From positions 159,316 through 223,315 of the forward strand of contig FR898192.1 in the NCBI GenBank assembly GCA_000437395.1: a stretch of DNA of 64,000 nucleotides, written 5' to 3'. The notes beneath the pieces are model-generated. The model saw only the letters and a program-made list of their open reading frames with translations. It made no database searches and had not been told where the DNA came from. The stretch is from Clostridium sp. CAG:288 (GTDB lineage Bacteria; Bacillota_I; Bacilli_A; RFN20; CAG-288). A program made the position numbers and the translations under genes. The first letter of the stretch is position 1, and every line of letters begins with the position of its first letter. This document shows, one piece after another, positions 26,795 to 35,067 of this stretch.

Positions 26795-27769
26795 TTATTT
26801 TCCTTCAGGTAATGCACCTACTATTTTATGATTAATATATAATTCTTCTAAATATTTACAATCATCTGATAAATCCAAATCTATTGCTTTAACAGCATCT
26901 TCAAAGTGATTAATTTTAGTAGCTCCAACAACTGGAGATGCAACTCCTTTTTTATAAAGCCAAGCTAGTGAAATTTGAGCCATAGAAACGTTGTATTTTT
27001 GTGCTAATTGGTTAACTCTTTCAATTATTTGCAAATCGTTATCTTTAGCTGAATCATATTTCTTTCTTAAAGTGTTGTCGGTTTTAGATCTTGCTGTATC
27101 TGTCTCCCAATTAAGATGAGTGAGATGGCCACCGGCTAAAGGTGAATAAGGAATTAAAGAAACATTATATTGATTACAAACAGGAATCATTTCACGTTCA
27201 TCTTCTCTGTAAAGAAGATTGTAATGATTTTGCATTGTGGAGAAAAGAGTCCAACCATGTTCTTTAGCTACGACTTGCATATTATGAAATTGATATGCAT
27301 ACATTACTGAAGCACCAATTGCTCTTACTTTTCCACTTTTTACAAGTTCGTTTAAGGCTTCCATAGTTTCTTCTATTGGAGTGTCATAGTCAAATCTATG
27401 AATTTGATAAAGGTCTAAGTAATCAGTTTGTAATCGCTTAAGAGATTGATCACATTCTCTAATAATTGCTTCTTTTGAGAGTTTTCCTGGATTAAAATAA
27501 ACTTTAGAAGCTATGACTACTTTTTCTCTAGGAGTATTTAATTCTTTTAAAGCATTTCCTATAAATATTTCGCTTGTTCCATGTGAATAAACGTTAGCTA
27601 TATCAATAAAATTTACACCTAGTTCAAACGCTCTTTTAATTACTTTTGTCGTTTCTTCTTGGTTTAATGTCCATTCGTGGAAATCTTTAGATGGTTCACC
27701 AAATGACATGCCACCAATACATATTTTTTATACTTTGATACCTGTATTATCTAAAGTTGTATATTTCAT
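26795..27769 (-). pseudogene. Aldo-keto reductase with an early in-frame TAA
   Basis: From the ATG at 27769 (TAGGAG upstream) the frame reads MKYTTLDNTGIKV, then TAA at codon 14 (27730-27728), then KICIGGMSFGEPSKDF and continues to 26795. Relatives usually have Ser at this place (V-S-K), so TCA to TAA explains it. The catalytic tetrad is intact downstream (NFIDIANVYS, VIASKVYF, QIHRFD). Restart at the ATG at 27709 would lose the first strand. It lies 8 bp after the flavodoxin gene and probably shares its TetR-controlled promoter. Confidence 0.78.
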
Positions 27770-27777
27770 AATTTCTC

Positions 27778-28281
27778 CTATTCTAACAACCAATTTTGTA
27801 ATCTATTCTTAGTTTCTAAAGAATTAACTTTTCTACCTTGAATTGCTAATCCTTCTTTGATTAAGGTGCCTTTACAATGTCTTTGTAAAGCTTCAACACA
27901 ATCACCTAAGCCACTTCCTTTATGTGTAGTAAAAGGTTTAATTATTTTGTTGGTGAAATCAAGAATGTCTAATTGTGAATATAATTCATATGGGTATTCG
28001 CCCCAGTATACTGGGCCACCTATATAGATAATAACGTATTTAGAAATATCGCTTATATATTCCTTTAATTTAGGTCTAGCGTTGCTTTCTTGGTATTCTT
28101 TTGCTTCATCACAGCACTTTGAATAATTTTTAGAGTATGGTATTGCTGGTTTGCATTTAAAAATATCAGCATTTCGTATTTTTTGTATTTCGTTTGCAAT
28201 TAATTCAGTGTTACCAACTTTAATGTTTCCAACACCATAATTTTCATCAGCTCTTGAAAAATAAATAACTAGTTCTTTCAT
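27778..28281 (-). CDS. Flavodoxin-like protein
   Basis: The 167-aa protein starts MKELVIYFSRADENYG, followed by GNTELIANEI, a phosphate-binding loop of the flavodoxin_4 type, and contains YIGGPVYWGEYP around the FMN site. It is probably an FMN-dependent electron carrier or quinone/aldehyde reductase partner. The promoter with the two TGACAC palindromes lies directly upstream, divergent from the TetR gene. Confidence 0.82.
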   Translation of the reverse strand: MKELVIYFSRADENYGVGNIKVGNTELIANEIQKIRNADIFKCKPAIPYSKNYSKCCDEAKEYQESNARPKLKEYISDISKYVIIYIGGPVYWGEYPYELYSQLDILDFTNKIIKPFTTHKGSGLGDCVEALQRHCKGTLIKEGLAIQGRKVNSLETKNRLQNWLLE

Positions 28282-28294
28282 ATTTTATCATTAA

Positions 28295-28360
28295 TGACAC
28301 AGTGTCAACTTGCTTTGATTATATTCTTTGTTTGACACTGTGTCAATAACTTATTATAAT
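28295..28360. promoter_or_regulatory. Divergent promoters sharing a TetR-type operator
   Basis: The palindromes TGACACAGTGTCA (28295-28307) and TGACACTGTGTCA (28333-28345) have centres 38 bp apart. Plus strand: TTGACA 28332-28337, 17 bp, TATAAT 28355-28360, driving the TetR gene. Minus strand: TTGACA 28346-28341, 17 bp, TATAAT 28323-28318, driving the flavodoxin gene. Both -35 boxes lie in the same palindrome. Confidence 0.88.
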
Positions 28361-28380
28361 ATTTCGATGAGGCAATAATA

Positions 28381-29004
28381 ATGAAAAGAGCATGTACAGA
28401 AGAGCAAGTTAATATTAGAAAAGAAGAAATTATTAATACAGTTAGCAAAATGTTTGACGAAATGGATTATCAAAATATTTCAATGAAAACAATTAGTGAA
28501 AAAATATCAATTGCTAGATCTTCTTTATATTGTTACTATAATTCTAAAGAAGAAATAATGCTCGATGTTTTAAAAAATGATTATATTAAATTTTTAAAAA
28601 CGATAATAGAAGATTTTGAAAAGAAAGATACTATTGAAGAATTAACTGATAATATAACTGATGCTTATATGAATAATTTAAGAGTTATGAAAATAATCTC
28701 TTTATATCTAACAGATATCGAAATTCATTGTTCACTTGAGAGTCTAGTTAATTTTAAAAAAGATTTTGTCACATATATGCTCGATTTAAAAAAATCAATA
28801 TGCAAAAGATTTAATAATTTATCAGAAAAAGAGTCATTAATAATATATAATTCGTTATTAATGCTTACTCATAGTCTTTATCCTTTGATTAATCCTGTGG
28901 AGAATCAAAAAGAAGCAATGAGAATTGTTGGATTAGGTATTATTGAAGATGGTCGTGAATATTGCAAAAGTTATCTAACATATATATTTAAGAATGCAAA
29001 ATAA
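28381..29004 (+). CDS. TetR-family repressor
   Basis: The 207-aa regulator has an N-terminal HTH (about 10-58: EIINTVSKMFDEMDYQNISM, TISEKISIARSSLYCYYNSKEEI). The ligand-binding region is helical and typical in length. It is divergent from the flavodoxin gene and should repress both divergent promoters, itself included. Identical operators at 5051-5101 place the distant aldo-keto reductase under the same control. The genes controlled suggest a carbonyl, quinone or electrophile as inducer (inference). Confidence 0.9.
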   Translation: MKRACTEEQVNIRKEEIINTVSKMFDEMDYQNISMKTISEKISIARSSLYCYYNSKEEIMLDVLKNDYIKFLKTIIEDFEKKDTIEELTDNITDAYMNNLRVMKIISLYLTDIEIHCSLESLVNFKKDFVTYMLDLKKSICKRFNNLSEKESLIIYNSLLMLTHSLYPLINPVENQKEAMRIVGLGIIEDGREYCKSYLTYIFKNAK

Positions 29005-29041
29005 AAGCTATAACTGCTGTCAAAGCAATTATAGCTTTTTT
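29004..29041 (+). terminator. Terminator of the TetR gene
   Basis: AAAGCTATAA and TTATAGCTTTTTT form a stem with an inner GC pair around TGTCAAA. It begins at the stop codon. Confidence 0.85.
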
Positions 29042-29046
29042 AAATA

Positions 29047-29988
29047 TTATTTTCTCTTTTTAACGTATAATGTTCCAACTTGTTTTTTCATGAAAATTGA
29101 AGAAACAACAATACCTATAATACTAAATATTGCACTGATTACCATGTCTGTGACAAAGTTAGAAACAAATTCTGAACTATTTTGTAATAAATAAGAGAAC
29201 GCGCTTAATGTACTCATATTGAGATTTTCATTAACAACTTCTGCTGCGACAGCGATTAAATAAACAACGAATGTTCCAGATATGGCAGCTATAAACGATA
29301 AGATACTCACCATTATTATTTTTGTAGTTGTTCTTTTGCCACCGAGTACATCGTAGAAAAAGCTTCCAATAAAAGGAATAAGTATGGCAATCCACGATGA
29401 AATAAGTCCAAATGCACCAATAATTACCCAAAGAATAAATCCAATGGCGCAACCTAATAATGCTCCTAAGAAGCCTTTTCCATAATTATTTGGTGTAGAA
29501 TTGAATTTGTCTCTATTTTCTTCTTCTTTTTTATAAATTACATCGATACAATCACGATCAACTTTGATAGGTAATCCTTCAAAATCAATTGTTTGAGTTG
29601 GGTTTTCTTCTCCAACTTCTTTGCCACATAATGGACAATATTTGCTATTTGGAATGTTAATAGATTCTAGGAACTTTGTTATTTCTTCTAGAGAATCATC
29701 TATTTTTTTGAATCTTGAATTGTTAGTAAAATAAGCTCCAAAATTTAAACTTAAAGAATAATCGTTAATAAAATAAGAATTGATTTTAAGCTTTTTACGA
29801 TTCATTTGAAGATAGTTTACTACTTCTTGTTTCTTGTCATTAAAATAAGCGTTTATTCTAATAAAATTAGACTCGTACGCTCCAGCCTTATAAGAAAAAC
29901 TATAGTCATTAAAAGTGCCAATATAGGCGTTTTTCTCAAGCTTTATTACATGGTGCTTGCTTTCAAATTCACTTACAAAATTACTCAT
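29047..29988 (-). CDS. Membrane protein with an N-terminal soluble domain and a CPLC motif
   Basis: The 313-aa protein has a soluble N-terminal region (1-165) with a single CPLCGKEVG motif near residue 118. It then has about five hydrophobic segments, the first with glycine repeats (GKGFLGALLGCAIGFILWVIIG). I do not recognise the family beyond resemblance to zinc-ribbon-containing membrane proteins. Convergent with the TetR gene; no operon partner. Confidence 0.6.
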   Translation of the reverse strand: MSNFVSEFESKHHVIKLEKNAYIGTFNDYSFSYKAGAYESNFIRINAYFNDKKQEVVNYLQMNRKKLKINSYFINDYSLSLNFGAYFTNNSRFKKIDDSLEEITKFLESINIPNSKYCPLCGKEVGEENPTQTIDFEGLPIKVDRDCIDVIYKKEEENRDKFNSTPNNYGKGFLGALLGCAIGFILWVIIGAFGLISSWIAILIPFIGSFFYDVLGGKRTTTKIIMVSILSFIAAISGTFVVYLIAVAAEVVNENLNMSTLSAFSYLLQNSSEFVSNFVTDMVISAIFSIIGIVVSSIFMKKQVGTLYVKKRK

Positions 29989-30092
29989 CGTTAAACCTCA
30001 CTTTTGTTTATTTTATTTTATCAGTTTGTTTTAATATTTTCAATAAAATTGAATATAGTTTAAATAAATTTTATAAAACTAAAAAATATAAA

Positions 30093-30653
30093 TTGTTGCT
30101 TGTTATTACTGTTTTAGGAATAACACTTTCCTCTTGTGGAAACAACAAAACTTCATCTACTAGTACTAATAGCAGTTCGACTTCTATTTCTACATCAACT
30201 TCAATAATTAATCCTTCTAGTTATTCATCATCTAGTCAAGAACCTAGTGGTGATTTAACTACTGTCGATGGTTACCGACTTGTAACAAGAGTTAACGAAT
30301 TGGATAATGCTAAAAAGGTCATTATTGGAGCATATGATTCTAACCAATTATATGGAATGACTCCTAATGCAAAATCTGAAAAATTACCAGGGTATATTAC
30401 AGGTGAATCTTTAAAAGAAGTTAACGACCACAAGGATATTAAAGATATTACTATAACTGCAGTTTGGGATTTATCTAAGACTTGTAATTCTTATAAATTT
30501 AGTATTGGTGGAAAAGAAACATAACTTGAATTAAAAGACGAAGAGTTTGTAACAGTTCAAATGCCAGTCAACGGAACAAGCTTTACACTTAGAGCTTATG
30601 GTGATACTGGATATGTTGCATTTACATCAATTAAGTGTTATTTGGCTGATTAA
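30093..30653 (+). pseudogene. Lipoprotein with an in-frame stop
   Basis: The frame reads LLLVITVLGITLSSCGNN, a lipobox with Cys near residue 15, then a Ser/Thr-rich linker and a beta-rich domain. After GGKET a TAA occurs at about 30522, yet the frame continues without further stop for another 42 codons (LELKDEEFVTVQMP ... CYLAD) to TAA at 30653. The start is weak: only TTG at 30093 follows KKYK, with no ATG and no ribosome binding site. Function unknown; probably decaying. Confidence 0.6.
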
Positions 30654-30730
30654 AAAGTAAAAAATAAAAGGCTATTATTTCTTACAATATATTTCAAGTA
30701 TAAAGTGAGAATATAATAGTCTTTTTAAAA

Positions 30731-31411
30731 CTATTTGATAGTCTTATACGAAATCATTACAGCTCCGCTTTCAAATGATTTGACTTTATTTAATTGCAAT
30801 GGAATAACATCGCTATTTTCATCTAATCCATCAAATAAAGTTGTGTAACCTATACGTGCATCTATTCCAGCTCCAATAAGCAAAACAATTTCATCAAGAA
30901 GATTAGCTTTTAAAAATGCTGTATTGATTTTTGAACCTCCAACAATTCCTAATCTTTTAACATTGAATTTATCAAATAAAATTTCAGAAGCTTTAGCTAA
31001 GTCGATATTATCTTTTCAAGAGACGATCCAAGATATATTTTTGCTATCTAAGTATTTTAGGCATTCTTTGTTAACTGTTTGGCTTGTGATAATAATATGA
31101 GGATTCTCATAGTTGTTATCATTATCCCATAATAGTCTTCCCTTTGTGTCGACTATTATGTCATATCCATCTGAATCAGTTTTTTTAGAAAAACAATCGT
31201 GGTCTTCTTTCGCTATATCTTTAGCAATATATTCTCCAGGTAAAGCTAACTCTAGTTGAGCAGTTATTCTTCCACTTAATGTTGAAGGAATATTTAATTC
31301 GTCTAACTTTTTGTAGTAATCTTTAACTCCATTTAATTTTGATGTCATAGCACAATCTATTCTTCCGTCGGTTGAGGTCATCATGTAGCAAAAAATATGT
31401 GGTTTATTCAT
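30731..31411 (-). pseudogene. RibD/dihydrofolate reductase-like protein with in-frame TGA
   Basis: The N-terminal 131 codons (MNKPHIFCYMMTSTDGRID ... KNISWIVS) are followed by TGA at 31018-31016, then the same frame continues KDNIDLAKASEILFDKFNV, RLGIVGGSKINTAFL and DEIVLLIGAGIDAR to TAG at 30731. This is the RibD C-terminal (pyrimidine reductase/DHFR-like) fold. Relatives have Gly at the TGA position, so GGA to TGA is likely. The conserved substrate-side GGSKIN motif lies after the stop, so a truncated product would be inactive. Confidence 0.75.
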
Positions 31412-31744
31412 TTTTAACTTCTTTTATTAATACCATCATGAATTTATAACCTAAAGTTTAGTTTAGGCTAATAACAAATTTTAATTATTTAATTAGATAT
31501 TTTTAGCGATTAAAAAATAAGAGATCAAAATGTATGATAAATACTAGCTTTTTTGACACTTTTAGTAATATAAGTGTTAAATGAGCATTAACATTTAAAA
31601 TAAAAAATAATTGATTGATTTATTATATATATATATAATTAAATTAGAAATAAAAAATTAGTTAGAAATTTGTAGATAGATGTTGTTTACTTAAAAGATG
31701 GCAAAAAATATAAAACATAAAATTGATAAGGAGGATATTATTTT
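31412..31744. other. Non-coding stretch before the serpin gene
   Basis: Very AT-rich, with a run of alternating TA near 31623-31637. The only support for function is the ribosome binding site AAGGAGG before 31745 and a possible TATAAA-type -10 near 31710. I see no RNA gene in it. Confidence 0.5.
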
Positions 31745-32965
31745 ATGAAAAAAGTTTTTCCAATAATGCTTAGTGTGCTATGTTTAGCTTCTTGTACTAA
31801 AACGGGCGATAACAAATCGTTTTATTTAGCCAAAAATTTAGATGCTAACTCAAAAGTTGAAGCTACAACTACACATGTTGAAAATGTTAATAACTTTTTA
31901 GCTGATAGTATTAAATCGATTAATGGTATGTATGATAATGAAAATTTAGTGTTTTCACCTTTAAGTTATTATATTTCCTTAGCTTCTATTTATGGCTTAA
32001 CGTATTCTAATAGTTCATTGGATAATTTCTTAATTAAGACAAATTTGAATAGTAAAGAAGAGATTAAAGACTATGTTAGAACTATTATGACTAATTCCAA
32101 TATGGAACAAAAATATGATGAAAATAATATAGCAACTAAAGAAAGAATATCAAATTTAATGGTTGGCAATATTGACAAATTATCAAAAGATTCGTTGGCA
32201 TCTTGTACCGATGATTTCTTCACATCCTTTATTAATAACGATAAAAATATGAAGAAGAATGTTGATAAATGGGTTAAAGAAGAAACGAATGGATTACTTG
32301 ATGGCTTGAATTTATCGTTGGAAGATAATGATGTTGGATTTGTTTCTGCACTTTATTTTGACAGCTTATATGGTATGCAATTATCAGAAGAAAAAGGTTT
32401 GTTTAAAAATAATAGATGTACTGTTATGAGTGGTGATTCATATACAAATTATCATATTAGTACAACAGATTATGAAGCTGTTTCTTTTGATTTATCTAGC
32501 ATAGAAAATCGTGGAAATTATAAAATTCATTTTGTAAAAATGCTAAATAATAATTCTATTAAAAATCTATTGAGTAAGTATTCTTTTACTGAGTTATTTA
32601 ATGGAAACAATAAAGAAATTAATAGAGAAAAGTATTCCATTAAATTTCCAAAGAATATTCAAAATAGTGAAATTGATTTGATAAAACTTGCTAGTGCACA
32701 AGAGATACCTTTTGTTAATTTTGAGTTTTCAAAAGATAAAACTGATTTGCCAAGTCACTCAATAGTTAACTTTAAGCAAAATAACAAAATTATGTTTACA
32801 GATACTGGCGTAAGATGTTCTTCAACTAGTGCATATTATTCTGTACCAACAGAAAATCCAAATTTCGAATTTATTTTAGATAATGATTTTGCCTACACAA
32901 TTGAAGATCCTAATGGATATATTATTTATTATGGTGTTACAACTAGTGTAAATCAAAATTTCTAA
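31745..32965 (+). CDS. Serpin-like lipoprotein
   Basis: The 406-aa protein has a lipobox (CLASC, Cys16). The serpin order is visible: ENLVFSPLSYYISLASIYG (about 66-84), VDKWVKEETNGLL (about 178-190), FVSALYFDSLYG, a hinge-like DTGVRCSSTSAY, and the C-terminal FILDNDFAYTIEDPNGYIIYYG, which matches the family end signature. Serpins are suicide inhibitors of serine or cysteine proteases. The hinge keeps small residues (Cys-Ser-Ser), which is compatible with inhibition but weaker than the usual Ala run. AAGGAGG lies 9 bases upstream. Anchored outside the cell, it may protect against host or microbial proteases. Confidence 0.72.
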   Translation: MKKVFPIMLSVLCLASCTKTGDNKSFYLAKNLDANSKVEATTTHVENVNNFLADSIKSINGMYDNENLVFSPLSYYISLASIYGLTYSNSSLDNFLIKTNLNSKEEIKDYVRTIMTNSNMEQKYDENNIATKERISNLMVGNIDKLSKDSLASCTDDFFTSFINNDKNMKKNVDKWVKEETNGLLDGLNLSLEDNDVGFVSALYFDSLYGMQLSEEKGLFKNNRCTVMSGDSYTNYHISTTDYEAVSFDLSSIENRGNYKIHFVKMLNNNSIKNLLSKYSFTELFNGNNKEINREKYSIKFPKNIQNSEIDLIKLASAQEIPFVNFEFSKDKTDLPSHSIVNFKQNNKIMFTDTGVRCSSTSAYYSVPTENPNFEFILDNDFAYTIEDPNGYIIYYGVTTSVNQNF

Positions 32966-32980
32966 ATAAATAATAAAATT

Positions 32981-33020
32981 AAAAGTTGTTCTAATTATCT
33001 TAGTTAGTTCAACTTTTTTT
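32981..33020. terminator. Hairpin terminator between serpin and XRE-flavoprotein genes
   Basis: AAAAGTTG at 32981-32988 pairs with CAACTTTT from 33010 around an AT-rich loop, with T and A runs on both sides, so it can serve both convergent genes. Confidence 0.75.
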
Positions 33021-33042
33021 ATTTAAGAAATTATTAGTGTAT

Positions 33043-33804
33043 TTAATTGATAATAAAAGAATCAATTTTATTTAATAATTCTTTGTTTTCTGTAACTTTA
33101 TCATCCATTTTTAGATTAAATTTATGTCTTTCAATTTTTAAAATTTTACTATTATCTCCATTAACTAGTTGCAATAAAGTAGGAATAAATAATGGTGTTT
33201 CTTCTTCACTACCAAATATGGCTATTATTTTTAATTTCTTTAGAAACGTATTCCACTTATTGCTATTATTATTAAAAAAGTCTTGCATTCTTTCAGAAAA
33301 AATAAAATATAAAGATGAAGGATTAGAACAATACATTGGAACTAATAAAATAATATTTTTATATGTTAATGATGTTTCAATTAAACTGTATATTTCATCG
33401 TCTCTATATTTGCATGCTCCTTTAAAGCACTCGTAGTTACAATTAGAGCAAAGATTGTATGATATATCTTTAAAAGGAATAAAAGTATCTTTTTTGTTCA
33501 TCAAATGGTGAGCAATATCAAAACAATTTCCTTCAGCTCTTCCACTAAAGGAAATATAAATATTGCTGTTTTTGTCATGAGCATTAGAGATGTTTGTATT
33601 TTCATCATCAACAATTGATTTTAAATCAATGTTATATTCTTTAATTAATAAAATAAGTTTATCATAACTAATATCATTGATTCCTTTTTCGATTTTATTA
33701 ATAGATGATCTTGATGTATAACCTATTTTTTTACCGAATTCCTCCTGTGACATTCCTAGCGATAATCTTAACTTTTTTACTTTATTTCCAATTTTACTTT
33801 CCAT
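33043..33804 (-). CDS. XRE HTH fused to an iron-sulfur flavoprotein-like domain
   Basis: The product has 253 residues. Residues about 5-62 are an XRE helix-turn-helix (GMSQEEFGKKIGYTSRSSIN). A second domain from about 81 (NIYISFSGRAEGNCFDIA) has the phosphate-loop shape of flavodoxin-like FMN reductases and a compact cysteine cluster, Cys119-x2-Cys122-x3-Cys126-x4-Cys131, as in iron-sulfur flavoproteins, then IILLVPMYCSNPSS. Direct sensing of redox state or of a flavin by a DNA-binding protein is a reasonable inference. It follows the RhuM-Fic gene by 10 bp and may regulate it. Confidence 0.7.
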   Translation of the reverse strand: MESKIGNKVKKLRLSLGMSQEEFGKKIGYTSRSSINKIEKGINDISYDKLILLIKEYNIDLKSIVDDENTNISNAHDKNSNIYISFSGRAEGNCFDIAHHLMNKKDTFIPFKDISYNLCSNCNYECFKGACKYRDDEIYSLIETSLTYKNIILLVPMYCSNPSSLYFIFSERMQDFFNNNSNKWNTFLKKLKIIAIFGSEEETPLFIPTLLQLVNGDNSKILKIERHKFNLKMDDKVTENKELLNKIDSFIIN

Positions 33805-33814
33805 TTTACTTTCC

Positions 33815-34762
33815 TTAATCTAAGAAGTTCATAATAAGTTTAATCATGACGTCTTTTTCTTCAGGCCTTGATTCTGCAGTTAGTATAGTAATTGCAACTA
33901 ATGTATCGTTAGCAATTATTTTTTTGCCGCCTTTTATTAAAGCGTGATTTTTATTTAAAAATTCTAAAAATAATGTTGCTGCTATTCTTTTGCATCCATC
34001 AGCAAATGGGTGATCTTTTACTAAGAAATATAGTAAATGAGCTGCTTTTTCTTCTAATGAAGGATAAACTTCTTGTCCAAATACATTTTGATAAACTGCA
34101 GCAAGAATACCGTTTAATTTTCCTTCTTCCTTCTCGACTCCAAATACAGATGATGTTGTTTTAAACTTCATTGAATCAATTATTGTTCTACAGTCGGAAT
34201 ATGTCAGTTTATATATCGATTCATTTCCTTTAGGTTTAATTAAGCATTGATGATCGTAATTATCTAATAAGTCTAATGCTTTTGTATATTCCTCTATAAC
34301 ATTAACTAGTGCTTCTTGTTCAATATTTAATGATGAAGCAAGCATTTTATTTTGTATTTCGATCGTTTTATTTAATGCTGAAATTCTTTTTTGATTTATA
34401 GAATAACCTTGAATTAAATATTCTTTTAATATTTTATTTGCCCATTTTCTAAAAAGAATACCTTTTTGTGATTTAACTCTATATCCGACGGAAATAATCA
34501 TATCAAGGTTATATATTTTTATACGACGATTGACTTTTCTATTTCCTTCAATTTGAACTACCGAGGATTCCTCGATAGATGAAATATCTAATTCATTTTC
34601 TTTTAATATATTTTTAATATGTAAGCTAATGTTGTCTATTGAAACTTCAAATAGTAGCGCCATTTCTTTTTGAGTAATCCAAACTGTATCGTTATCTATA
34701 TCTGCTCTAACATTAATTTCAAAATTATTATCAGTAAATTTAACTAGTTCAAATTTGTCCAT
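33815..34762 (-). CDS. RhuM-family protein with C-terminal Fic/Doc domain
   Basis: The product has 315 residues from the ATG at 34762 (GAGGTG upstream). The N-terminal 150 residues match RhuM (WITQKEMALLFEVSIDNIS, IYNLDMIISVGYRVKS, FRKWANKILKEYLIQGY). The C-terminal half is Doc-like, with HPFADGCKRIAATLFLEFL, the AMP/phosphate-transferring Fic loop. The usual Asn of the loop (DGNKR) is Cys here. RhuM-Fic proteins are common on mobile islands and act as toxins or virulence factors. The promoter and target are unknown; the downstream XRE fusion could be the repressor. Confidence 0.85.
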   Translation of the reverse strand: MDKFELVKFTDNNFEINVRADIDNDTVWITQKEMALLFEVSIDNISLHIKNILKENELDISSIEESSVVQIEGNRKVNRRIKIYNLDMIISVGYRVKSQKGILFRKWANKILKEYLIQGYSINQKRISALNKTIEIQNKMLASSLNIEQEALVNVIEEYTKALDLLDNYDHQCLIKPKGNESIYKLTYSDCRTIIDSMKFKTTSSVFGVEKEEGKLNGILAAVYQNVFGQEVYPSLEEKAAHLLYFLVKDHPFADGCKRIAATLFLEFLNKNHALIKGGKKIIANDTLVAITILTAESRPEEKDVMIKLIMNFLD

Positions 34763-34899
34763 AAAATTACACCTCAAAAACATCATATGATAATGTAGAT
34801 AAATAATCAACTTATAAATATATTTTTTATCTTTTCCTAATCACTTGACTTTCGAGCCTCTTAGAGTGATAGATAGACACCATAGTCAGGAGGTACGAA

Positions 34900-35067
34900 A
34901 TGAGCCAAAAACAAGCACAGTCAGAAACAAAATATAGATTATTGGTTTTGATATTAAAAAACCTTATTGAAGAAGGTCACATCACTGAAGAGAAAATCAA
35001 ATCCATCCGCAAGGCAATCTCTAAAAAATACAGGCCCGTTATAGGTTGGCTAGAGGCTAACGAATGA
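34900..35067 (+). CDS. Small recombinase-associated protein
   Basis: The product has 55 residues, from the ATG at 34900 with AGGAGG upstream to TGA overlapping the ATG of the recombinase gene (ATGA). LIEEGHITEEKIKSIRKAI followed by KKYRPVIGWL resembles the short SHOCT-like proteins that precede large serine recombinases in Bacillota. Intact while its partner is broken. Confidence 0.65.
   Translation: MSQKQAQSETKYRLLVLILKNLIEEGHITEEKIKSIRKAISKKYRPVIGWLEANE

Noticed and set aside
18928..31411. Genome-wide recoding of TGA as Gly or Trp
   Set aside because: infA, the YesL-like gene, the two transglutaminase-like genes and the recombinase helper all end at TGA with sensible overlaps, and TAA lesions occur in the same tract.
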